Assembly: GCA_024681175.1 (NCBI GenBank) | Contig: JAILBI010000150.1 | Location: 1 to 6,669, forward strand | Origin: Acholeplasmatales bacterium | Lineage (GTDB): Bacteria > Bacillota_I > Bacilli_A > Acholeplasmatales > Anaeroplasmataceae | DNA: 6,669 nucleotides | Direction: 5' to 3' | Shown here: positions 1 through 5,700 of the stretch, one piece after another | Layout of the letters: every line of letters begins with the position of its first letter | How positions within the stretch are numbered: position 1 is the first letter of the stretch | Position numbers and translations under genes: made by a program | The notes under the pieces: model-generated | What the model saw: only the letters and a program-made list of their open reading frames with translations | What the model was told of the DNA's origin: nothing | The model's database searches: none

Positions 1-1
1 T

Positions 2-355
2 GTATCTGATATTTCAAAAATATATAATATCTCAATTAAAGGCTACATGATGGAGCATGTAACAAAATCATTATGGGGCTGGACATATTATGAAAATGAT
101 GAAATATTTAGAGATGAAGAAATTGTAGATGATGAAGTTACATCAATATATGAAACAATTTCTGATTATGCACCATTTAGTAATAAAGAAGATAATACAA
201 TTTATTTTGTAGGAACTTATTATAATTTCCAATGGAATGAATATAAAGATAAAACATTACATTTGACATATAAAGTACAGTTCACTAATTATGAAACTGT
301 TTGTGCTACAACATCGTATAAAATTACATTTAATAATGCAATCGAGGTGGAATAA
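2..355 (+). CDS. Secreted beta-rich protein, second copy, C-terminal part only (5' end outside window)
   Basis: The frame is open from the first full codon (GTA at 2) to TAA at 353-355, giving 117 residues. These align without gaps to residues 269-385 of the protein encoded at 1471-2628 with only five differences (N/T, Y/F, F/Y, T/I, S/A). The true start must lie left of the window: the internal ATGs at 47 and 50 fall mid-domain and have no purpose-built ribosome site. The fragment is rich in Tyr, Asp and Glu and predicted to be beta-strand-rich; I recognise no catalytic motif. Its last codons (GAG GTG GAA) supply the ribosome site of the next gene. Function is unknown; by homology to the complete copy it is exported. 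Whether this copy has its own promoter and signal peptide cannot be seen here. Confidence 0.88.
   Translation, partial: VSDISKIYNISIKGYMMEHVTKSLWGWTYYENDEIFRDEEIVDDEVTSIYETISDYAPFSNKEDNTIYFVGTYYNFQWNEYKDKTLHLTYKVQFTNYETVCATTSYKITFNNAIEVE
344..350 (+). promoter_or_regulatory. Shine-Dalgarno GAGGTGG for the 43-residue peptide, inside the upstream gene
   Basis: GAGGTGG ends 6 nt before the ATG at 357 and overlaps the last three codons of the upstream gene. It fixes the peptide start at 357 rather than the earlier in-frame ATG at 291, and implies coupled translation. The same motif is conserved in the other arm at 1476-1482. Confidence 0.85.
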
Positions 356-356
356 T

Positions 357-488
357 ATGAACGAAAATAAGAAATTAGAAAAGAAAGAATACGTTAAACC
401 ACAAATTGAAGATCAAAGAATTGAAATTGAAGATTCTATCGCATCTTCAGGTGATGATATTTATAACGTAAGAGAAATATTCAAATAA
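357..488 (+). CDS. 43-residue conserved peptide of unknown function (left copy)
   Basis: The short protein begins MNENKKLEKK, has a central segment with Y-V-K-P-Q-I-E-D, an acidic stretch ending in I-A-S-S-G-D-D-I, and ends in V-R-E-I-F-K. It has no signal peptide, no membrane segment and no cysteine. From memory, short proteins with a 'YxKPxIE...D.I..SG' pattern occur widely in gut Firmicutes and Bacteroidetes without a known role; this resemblance is not tested. The other copy (1338-1469) differs at one residue (K6 versus N), and 7 of 8 changed codons are synonymous, so the peptide is under purifying selection. It starts 1 nt after the upstream stop and its own stop overlaps the lipoprotein start (TAATG). 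Possible roles are a regulatory or chaperone-like peptide, a precursor peptide, or a cytoplasmic partner of the operon; none is shown. Confidence 0.85.
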   Translation: MNENKKLEKKEYVKPQIEDQRIEIEDSIASSGDDIYNVREIFK

Positions 489-769
489 TGAAAAAATATT
501 TTTTAGCGTTTTTACTTTTGCCATCATTATTTTTAGTATCTTGTGGTGAAGATGAAAAAGAAGATAATGGGATAACACTTCCTTCCAAAATTAGTACAGA
601 AACATCAATTGATTATTCAAATGATCGTGAAGGAAGAAGTGAATATAATATCACAAGCTATGATCCAGTCGAATCAATATCTTGGCAAAGTGTTTCAACT
701 CAAACCTCAACTACGACAACAGAGGAAGATGAAAATGGAAATTTAACACTTCCAACTAAGGCAGAATAA
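488..769 (+). CDS. Small variable lipoprotein (left copy)
   Basis: The 93-residue protein has a classical type II signal: M-K-K, a hydrophobic run, then lipobox L-V-S-C with the lipidated Cys at residue 19. The mature chain of about 75 residues is acidic and Ser/Thr-rich and probably sits on the outer face of the membrane. It holds two similar motifs near its ends, G-I-T-L-P-S-K and G-N-L-T-L-P-T-K, a conserved core T-S-I-D-Y-S-N-D-R-E-G, and P-V-E-S-I-S-W. There is no clear Shine-Dalgarno; the ATG overlaps the peptide stop (TAATG), so expression probably depends on translation of the peptide. Against the other copy (1060-1338) it shows 29 amino-acid differences plus a one-residue gap, far more than its neighbours. 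The last codons, K-A-E-stop, form the 5' side of the terminator stem. Family and ligand are unknown. Confidence 0.88.
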   Translation: MKKYFLAFLLLPSLFLVSCGEDEKEDNGITLPSKISTETSIDYSNDREGRSEYNITSYDPVESISWQSVSTQTSTTTTEEDENGNLTLPTKAE

Positions 770-788
770 AAATTCTGCCTTTTCTTTT
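758..788 (+). terminator. Intrinsic terminator overlapping the lipoprotein stop codon (left)
   Basis: Stem AAGGCAGAAT (758-767) pairs perfectly with ATTCTGCCTT (772-781) around an AAAA loop, followed by TTCTTTT. The TAA stop (767-769) begins at the top of the stem and runs into the loop. It ends the left cassette transcript. Confidence 0.92.
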
Positions 789-830
789 ATTATTTAATTC
801 TTTATATTATAATAATATAAGAGGCCTTTT

Positions 831-920
831 ATGAATATAAAGATAAATAATTTAATAATTTCACTTAATTTAAAGGATTATAATGGATTTAATAAAATAT
901 TTAGCATCTTCTTTTGTTAA
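831..920 (+). pseudogene. 29-codon ORF at the palindrome centre, probable remnant of a gene start (left)
   Basis: ATG at 831 follows AAGAGG by 6 nt, and a TATAAT box lies at 808-813, so it has start signals. It encodes MNIKINNLIISL-, then -KDYNGFN, and then departs from its mirror copy at the arm junction, running through the 38-nt centre to TAA at 918-920. The first 21 codons match the mirrored ORF at 870-998. It is most simply the 5' end of a downstream gene carried along in the duplication and cut at the fold-back point. It could also be a chance ORF in AT-rich DNA. Confidence 0.35.
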
Positions 921-998
921 ATAATTACTTAAATTATTAAATCCATTATAATCATTTAAAATAAGTGAAATAATTAAATTATTTATCTTTATATTCAT
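870..998 (-). pseudogene. 42-codon ORF crossing the palindrome centre, probable truncated gene (right)
   Basis: ATG at 998 is preceded by GAGAGG at a good distance. The product begins MNIKINNLIISLILNDYNGF, and reading through the 38-nt centre gives N-N-L-S-N-Y-L-T-K-E-D-A-K-Y-F, which looks like ordinary coding sequence. It then enters the opposite arm in antisense and stops at 870-872. This suggests that the minus-strand reading is the ancestral gene start and that the left arm was joined to it part-way through. The identity of the original gene is not recognisable from about 35 codons. It overlaps the mirrored ORF at 831-920. Confidence 0.38.
896..933. other. Unpaired 38-nt centre of the palindrome
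   Basis: This is the only single-copy sequence between the arms. Its borders are GGATTTAATAA (885-895) and its complement (934-944), the sort of short inverted repeat at which a replication fork can fold back. It continues the open frame on the minus strand from the right arm. Confidence 0.8.
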
Positions 999-1040
999 AA
1001 AAGACCTCTCATATTATTATAATATAAAGAATTAAATAAT

Positions 1041-1071
1041 AAAAGAAAAGGCAGAATAATTATTCTGCCTT
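1041..1071 (-). terminator. Intrinsic terminator overlapping the lipoprotein stop codon (right)
   Basis: On the minus strand, AAGGCAGAAT, an AATT loop and ATTCTGCCTT (1048-1071) are followed by TTCTTTT. Stem and loop together form a perfect 24-nt palindrome. As in the left arm, the codons for K-A-E-stop form the 5' side of the stem. Only loop bases differ between the arms, so the stem is conserved. Confidence 0.92.
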
Positions 1072-1338
1072 AGTTGGAAGTGTTAAATTTCCATCATCTT
1101 CTTCTTGTGAAGGTGTTGTAGAAGTTGAAGTTGAAATACTATTCCAAGATATTGACTCAACTGGAGTAAAGTTTGTGATAGTATAATCACCTTTTCCTTC
1201 ACGATCGTTTGAATAATCAATTGATGTTTCTACACTTGTTTGTGTTGGAAGTGTAATACCATCATCTTTTTTATCATCCTTACCACATGATGTTAAAAAT
1301 AATAAAGGTAAAAGTAATAACAAACAATATTTTTTCAT
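1060..1338 (-). CDS. Small variable lipoprotein (right copy)
   Basis: The 92-residue lipoprotein has lipobox L-T-S-C with the lipidated Cys at residue 18, followed by a Lys/Asp-rich stretch, G-I-T-L-P-T-Q, the conserved core E-T-S-I-D-Y-S-N-D-R-E-G, P-V-E-S-I-S-W, a Ser/Thr run and an acidic tail ending G-N-L-T-L-P-T-K-A-E. Differences from the left copy cluster in the signal peptide, the charged region after Cys, the segment after the first LP motif, and the Ser/Thr-acidic tail; the core is unchanged. The start overlaps the peptide stop at 1338-1340, again without a convincing Shine-Dalgarno, so translation is probably coupled. Last gene of the promoter-to-terminator unit that begins at 2628. 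Role unknown; a surface partner of the secreted protein is a guess from context. Confidence 0.88.
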   Translation of the reverse strand: MKKYCLLLLLPLLFLTSCGKDDKKDDGITLPTQTSVETSIDYSNDREGKGDYTITNFTPVESISWNSISTSTSTTPSQEEDDGNLTLPTKAE

Positions 1339-1469
1339 TATTTAAATATTTCTCTTACGTTATAAATATCATCACCTGATGAAGCAATTGAATCTTCAAT
1401 TTCAATTCTTTGATCTTCAATTTGTGGTTTAACGTATTCTTTCTTTTCTAAATTTTTATTTTCATTCAT
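1338..1469 (-). CDS. 43-residue conserved peptide of unknown function (right copy)
   Basis: The start ATG at 1469 lies 1 nt after the stop of the secreted-protein gene and 6 nt after GAGGTGG at 1476-1482. The sequence begins MNENKNLEKKEY and is otherwise identical to the left copy, including Y-V-K-P-Q-I-E-D, I-A-S-S-G-D-D and the basic-aromatic end R-E-I-F-K. There is no export signal, so it should be cytoplasmic unless a dedicated pathway handles it. Its position between an exported protein and a lipoprotein, coupled on both sides, makes expression of all three stoichiometrically linked. I do not recognise a named family. Confidence 0.86.
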   Translation of the reverse strand: MNENKNLEKKEYVKPQIEDQRIEIEDSIASSGDDIYNVREIFK

Positions 1470-1470
1470 A

Positions 1471-2628
1471 TTATTCCACCTCAATTGCATTATTAAATGT
1501 AATTTTGTATGCGATTGTAGCACATACAGTTTCATAATTTGTAAATTGTACTTTATATGTTAGATGCAATGTTTTATCTTTATATTCATTCCATTGGTAA
1601 TTAAAATAAGTTCCTACAAAATAAATTGTATTATCTTCTTTAGTACTAAATGGTGCATAATCAGAAATTGTTTCATATATTGATGTTACTTCATCATCTA
1701 CAATTTCTTCATCTCTAAATATTTCATCATTTTCATAATATGTCCAGCCCCATAATGATTTTGTTACATGCTCCATCATGTAGCCTTTAATTGAGATATT
1801 ATATATTTTTGAAATATCAGATACATTTTTGATTCTACCAATAATTCTAAATGCATCATAATCATTTGATTGATGATTATAAGTTAATCCTTCTTGTAAG
1901 AATAAATCTAATTGTGGACAATCAATTCTTTCATAATCATATGTTGTACCATTATCTTCTACTCTTGGCCAATATGGATTATCTGATTTATCAAGCTCTA
2001 CTACAATTTTAGAAATCTTAAATTCATAATTGCTTGATGTTGAAGGAGCAAGGCAAATATAAGTTTGACCTTCAATTACTGATAAATGCTCAGACATATT
2101 ATAATAGAATGCTGAACCATCTTTTGTTGCGGCAACATATTTACCAGTTCTTCCCATTGTATAAACATTAGACCAATAATTTTTAATAACACATAATTCT
2201 AAATATCTTTTCTTATCTGATTTATTTGAAAAAATTGTAATTCTTCCAAATGATTCATCAGGAACAGGTATACAGAATATTGCATCACTCTTACCATTAT
2301 TTGATAATCCTGATCCATCCTTTTTAATTGATATTGAATCATAATAGAATGATGCCATACCATGGAATGAATTATCATATACTGAATTAATATATACATT
2401 TTCAGATGTTGGTAAGTTCTTAGTGAAATCAAATTCTAATGTTTTACCATTATTACTTAATATAATTTCACCATATTTATTATTATCGGAGTTATCGTCA
2501 CCAATGACTGTTAAATCATCACGATAATTAATACTAATGGTCTTAACAGTTTCATTATTTGCATATGCAAAAATGAAGAAAGATAAGAAAATTAATGTAA
2601 TAATGGATATTAATTTTTTAACTCTCAT
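1471..2628 (-). CDS. Secreted two-domain beta-rich protein of unknown function (complete copy)
   Basis: The start at 2628 is chosen because AAGGTGG (2634-2640) lies 5 nt upstream and a signal peptide follows directly (M-R-V-K-K, hydrophobic run, A-Y-A cleavage near residue 23); the in-frame ATG at 2682 overlaps the promoter. The product has 385 residues. Residues about 97-212 (G-R-I-T-I-F-S-N-K-S, R-Y-L-E-L, Y-E-F-K-I-S-K-I-V-V-E) recall the carbohydrate-binding-like beta-sandwich found next to pectate lyase and other polysaccharide-active domains; this is pattern resemblance only. Residues about 238-385 form a second beta-rich domain (R-I-I-G-R-I-K-N-V-S...), and its last 117 residues are duplicated at 2-355. 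There is no C-terminal anchor, so it is released or held by a partner, possibly the downstream lipoprotein. It heads a promoter-terminator unit of three coupled genes. No catalytic residues recognised. Confidence 0.9.
   Translation of the reverse strand: MRVKKLISIITLIFLSFFIFAYANNETVKTISINYRDDLTVIGDDNSDNNKYGEIILSNNGKTLEFDFTKNLPTSENVYINSVYDNSFHGMASFYYDSISIKKDGSGLSNNGKSDAIFCIPVPDESFGRITIFSNKSDKKRYLELCVIKNYWSNVYTMGRTGKYVAATKDGSAFYYNMSEHLSVIEGQTYICLAPSTSSNYEFKISKIVVELDKSDNPYWPRVEDNGTTYDYERIDCPQLDLFLQEGLTYNHQSNDYDAFRIIGRIKNVSDISKIYNISIKGYMMEHVTKSLWGWTYYENDEIFRDEEIVDDEVTSIYETISDYAPFSTKEDNTIYFVGTYFNYQWNEYKDKTLHLTYKVQFTNYETVCATIAYKITFNNAIEVE
1476..1482 (-). promoter_or_regulatory. Shine-Dalgarno GAGGTGG for the right-hand peptide
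   Basis: Minus-strand GAGGTGG lies in the last codons of the secreted-protein gene, 6 nt before the ATG at 1469. It excludes the longer in-frame start at 1535. Confidence 0.85.
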
Positions 2629-2633
2629 TAAGA

Positions 2634-2640
2634 CCACCTT
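2634..2640 (-). promoter_or_regulatory. Shine-Dalgarno AAGGTGG deciding the secreted-protein start
   Basis: Minus-strand AAGGTGG, 5 nt before the ATG at 2628. It decides between this start and the upstream in-frame ATG at 2682. Confidence 0.85.
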
Positions 2641-2664
2641 CTTTCTACGTAGTACTCCACTATT

Positions 2665-2693
2665 ATTATATACAAAAATCAATAAATTTCCAA
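2665..2693 (-). promoter_or_regulatory. Sigma-A-type promoter of the right cassette
   Basis: On the minus strand, TTGGAA (2688-2693) and TATAAT (2665-2670) are separated by exactly 17 nt. Transcription would start near 2658, leaving a leader of about 30 nt that contains the small palindrome CTACGTAG (2645-2652) and the ribosome site. The promoter lies just after the terminator of the upstream surface-protein gene, making the cassette an independent unit. Confidence 0.75.
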
Positions 2694-2744
2694 ATTTTTT
2701 TATATTTTATTATAAAAAAAGCATTTTTTATTAAAATAAAACAC

Positions 2745-2768
2745 AAAAAAGCGTGGTTTCCCACGCTT
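2745..2768 (-). terminator. Intrinsic terminator after the large surface-protein gene
   Basis: On the minus strand, AAGCGTGG and CCACGCTT pair around a GAAA tetraloop, followed by TTTTTT. It begins about 12 nt after the stop codon at 2781-2783. It is one of the few GC-rich patches in the window. Confidence 0.93.
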
Positions 2769-2780
2769 ATTATGTCTTAA

Positions 2781-5700
2781 TTATTTCTTTTTAATAAAGA
2801 ACCAAAATATTACAAAGCCTGCAAGCCCTACTAAAACAATAGATCCAATGACAATTCCTACTATTGCGCCAGTAGGCATGCCTTTTTTCTTGCTTGAATT
2901 TGATGTATCAGTTGTAGTTGTAGTATCAGCTGTTGAAGTTGTAGTTGTTGTTGTAGTTGTTTCGCTACCTTCTTCTTCAATCTTTTCCCATACAGCTTTT
3001 AATTTAACATCATCTTCAACCATAATTGAATCAGTAGTAATCTCATCATCACCAATTGCCCAACATTTAAATTTATAACCTGCTGGTGCAGTAAATGTAC
3101 ATGCTGGTAATGTATATATAGATGAATATTCCTTTGTTACTGCATCCATTTCAGATGCTCCACCATTTGAATCAAATAAGATAATAAATTCATCATATGT
3201 CCAAATAGCTTTAATTTCTGTATTTTCTGATACTGAAATCATTTCATCAAATGAATATTCTACACCATCAATTTCCCAGCATTTGAAATGCTTATGTGCT
3301 GGTGAAACAATTGAACATTTTGGTAATTGATATTCACCATAAGAAATATCATCAGACATAGTTCCTGATCCACCATTTGGATTGAAACTAATTTGGAAAT
3401 ATTCTGCATCTTTATATGTTGCAACGGCTTCAATATCATTTTCAGGCATAATAATTAATAATTTAGAATTATTTAATAAATCTTCATCTTCAAGTGTAAT
3501 ACCTGTTAATTGCCATTTATCAAATACTTTACCATATTCTGCCTTATCTGCACTTAACAATACTTCTTCACCCGGAATAGTAGATTCAATTTCTTCACCA
3601 TCCACAAATGCTATACCACTAGTAATAGCTATTAAATATTTAGAAATAGATGTAAATCTAATTGTGAATTCATATGTATCTTTATAACTATTTGTAAAAT
3701 CAGCACTGATTATTTCATATTCATCTGTGTCTAATCCATCTATTTGAAGTTGGTATTCACTATCTCTATTAAAGCCATCTTGGTTTAAAATATAACCTTC
3801 TTTAGCTCTAAAACTAATATCTAATTCATAAATTGTATTATTTTTGAAAATATATGGATTATTTACATCAAATGTATTAACAAGCTTTCTTGTATCCCCA
3901 TCTTTTTCATACCAAAGGGTCACACTTGAAGCAACAATATAATTTTCATCTTCTGGTGCATGTTCTACAAATTCAACTAATGCATTTCCACCAATAGGAC
4001 GATTAATATCAAGCATTGATAAATCATCAATTACGTATTTATAAACAGGTTCAATAACTAAATCTGATGAAGTCATTTCAAAGAAGAAATATCCATCATC
4101 TATATATATTCTTTGATCTCCTTCAACTACTTGATAGCTATATAAATATTTTCCATCAACTGTAGATTTATAATCTTGGTTAAATTTAAAATATGTATAT
4201 TTACCACTTCCAACAGCTACAGGGGCAGCTTGGTCAATAACTTGAGTACATGCTGCATCACTATAGAATTGACCATCTTCAATAACTAAATTATATAAAT
4301 TTGAGAAATGAGCTTTAATTATAATATCGCCACGTTCTTCTTCTTTAAAACTAATTACTTGACCTGGTTGATAATGTTGTGTTCTATCACCAACAATCCA
4401 ATAATCAAATGTTGTTCCTTGTGGTGCAACTAAATCATCTGCACTTCTTAAAGTAAATGCTGAATTGCCAACTTTTTGTCCTTGATCTAGAGGTATTCCA
4501 TTAGAAACATATTTAAAATTAACATAATATGATGGTCCATTTAAAACAGCTATTTCAAGATCCTTAGTGACATTTTCAACAGTATAAACTCCACTACTAT
4601 TTTTAGTTAATAGCTGATCTCCTGCATATACTTGCATATTTTTATCATCTTCATAATAATCATATTTTACTAATCTGAAATGGAAATTGTCTCCAGTCTT
4701 TACATTATTTGGATCATCATATCCATAAGGAACAAATCTATGAGATTTTAAATTACATGAGACTGTATGATAACTATAAGGAGTAATTCTTGTTACATGT
4801 TCAATTGTATTAATAAGCTTATCATTATCATTTCTATTATAAAGTTTCAAGGTGACTCTATAAATATATAATTTAATATCAGGTAAGCTTTGGGAGAAAG
4901 AAATTAAATCTTCTGTTTCATCATCTTCTAAAAATTTAACTGGATTTGCGGCGCCATTTTCACTTAAATCATAGCTTCTAGTGATATAAAATCCCATTTC
5001 TTTTAATTGTTCAGGTAAATCATAATTGTTAAATGAGAAATCAATTTCTTCACCAATTTCATATTTATATTTAAGTTCTAAATTATTAAATGTATTTAAT
5101 GGGGTTTCTTCAGAAAATTGAAGGAATCCAGTATATAAATCTTCTGTTTCAGTAACGATGCTCATTACTTTAGAATCTGGTGTTGAAAAGACATGATCTG
5201 TATCATAATCATCATGATCACCTATACCATACCACGCATATTTTGTTCTATCAACAGATTTTTCATAAATACCTTCAACGATAATTTGTCTCCAATATGA
5301 ATGATAATCAAAACCTGCAACAGCAGCTGCATCAGTAGAAATACCATATATTCTAGAATTTTCTCTTACATAAACATAACTTATTTTTTTAGAATATGAA
5401 TTACAAAATTTAGATGAAGGTAAATCATGTGTGTTTGTTTGATATGTAAGCCATGTACTTGCGTTATAACATGAAAGCTTTGTTCTAGCATAGGCCTCAA
5501 CATTAGAGAAAAATATTTCATCTTTAGAAACTATTCCACAGCCATCTGTAGAATTTAAAATAAGTCTACAAGACCCATCGCCTGCAAAGCCTTTAACATT
5601 TACATCTCCCTCGCCTGAGACATTAATACAAGAATAATTAGAATTAATTGTTAAACTTGAATTATTTGTAAATCTTAATATTAAACCAGTATTTACATTA

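Larger units (their letters stand above)
1..895. repeat. Left arm of a long imperfect inverted repeat
   Basis: Read on the plus strand, this stretch matches the reverse complement of 934-1825 almost base for base. Symmetry is exact in the inner part (position x pairs with 1829-x), for example the terminator stems 758-781 and 1048-1071 and the ATGs at 831 and 998. Outside the lipoprotein genes the register becomes 1826-x because of a one-codon length difference. The match is still running at base 1, so the arm extends beyond the window. It carries the end of one secreted-protein gene, a 43-codon gene, a lipoprotein gene, a terminator and the start of a short ORF. Confidence 0.97.
934..1825. 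repeat. Right arm of the long inverted repeat
   Basis: This is the partner of 1-895. The innermost perfect pairing is 885-895 with 934-944 (GGATTTAATAA against its complement), leaving a 38-nt unpaired centre. The visible homology ends at 1825 only because the left arm is cut by the window; the secreted-protein gene in this arm continues to 2628, and the other copy may also be full length. By hand count, identity is about 99% in the outer 205 bp, about 92% over the next 282 bp, about 79% across the lipoprotein gene and about 94% in the non-coding centre. Confidence 0.97.

Noticed and set aside
758..1071. Palindromic centre as a CRISPR array, attachment site or transposon end
   Set aside because: There is one symmetric pair only, no regular spacers, no recombinase or transposase gene, and no target-site duplication visible at the boundaries.
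1230..1257. LPTQT / LPTK in the lipoprotein as a sortase LPXTG motif
   Set aside because: The fourth residue is not Thr followed by Gly, and there is no hydrophobic tail with positive end; the protein is anchored by its lipobox instead.
1..1825. The inverted repeat as a pure assembly or amplification chimera
   Set aside because: The arms differ at roughly 90 positions including a codon gap, keep open frames in both copies, and conserve terminator stems. A chimera of one molecule would be nearly identical. Misjoining of two diverged loci cannot be fully excluded without reads.
2199..2432. 77-codon minus-strand ORF in another frame of the secreted-protein gene
   Set aside because: It is Met/Ile/Tyr/Gln-rich as expected of an out-of-frame reading, lacks start signals and is fully nested.
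2537..2734. Plus-strand ORF over the signal peptide and promoter region of the secreted-protein gene
   Set aside because: It is antisense to a signal peptide, promoter and leader on the minus strand, and has no ribosome site.
2848..3078. Val/Ser-rich plus-strand ORF opposite the Thr-rich linker
   Set aside because: It is the antisense reading of the ACA/ACT triplet tract and anchor region, with no ribosome site.
3382..3687. 101-codon plus-strand ORF inside the large surface-protein gene
   Set aside because: It lies fully antisense to a well-supported gene, has no Shine-Dalgarno and looks like low-complexity shadow sequence.
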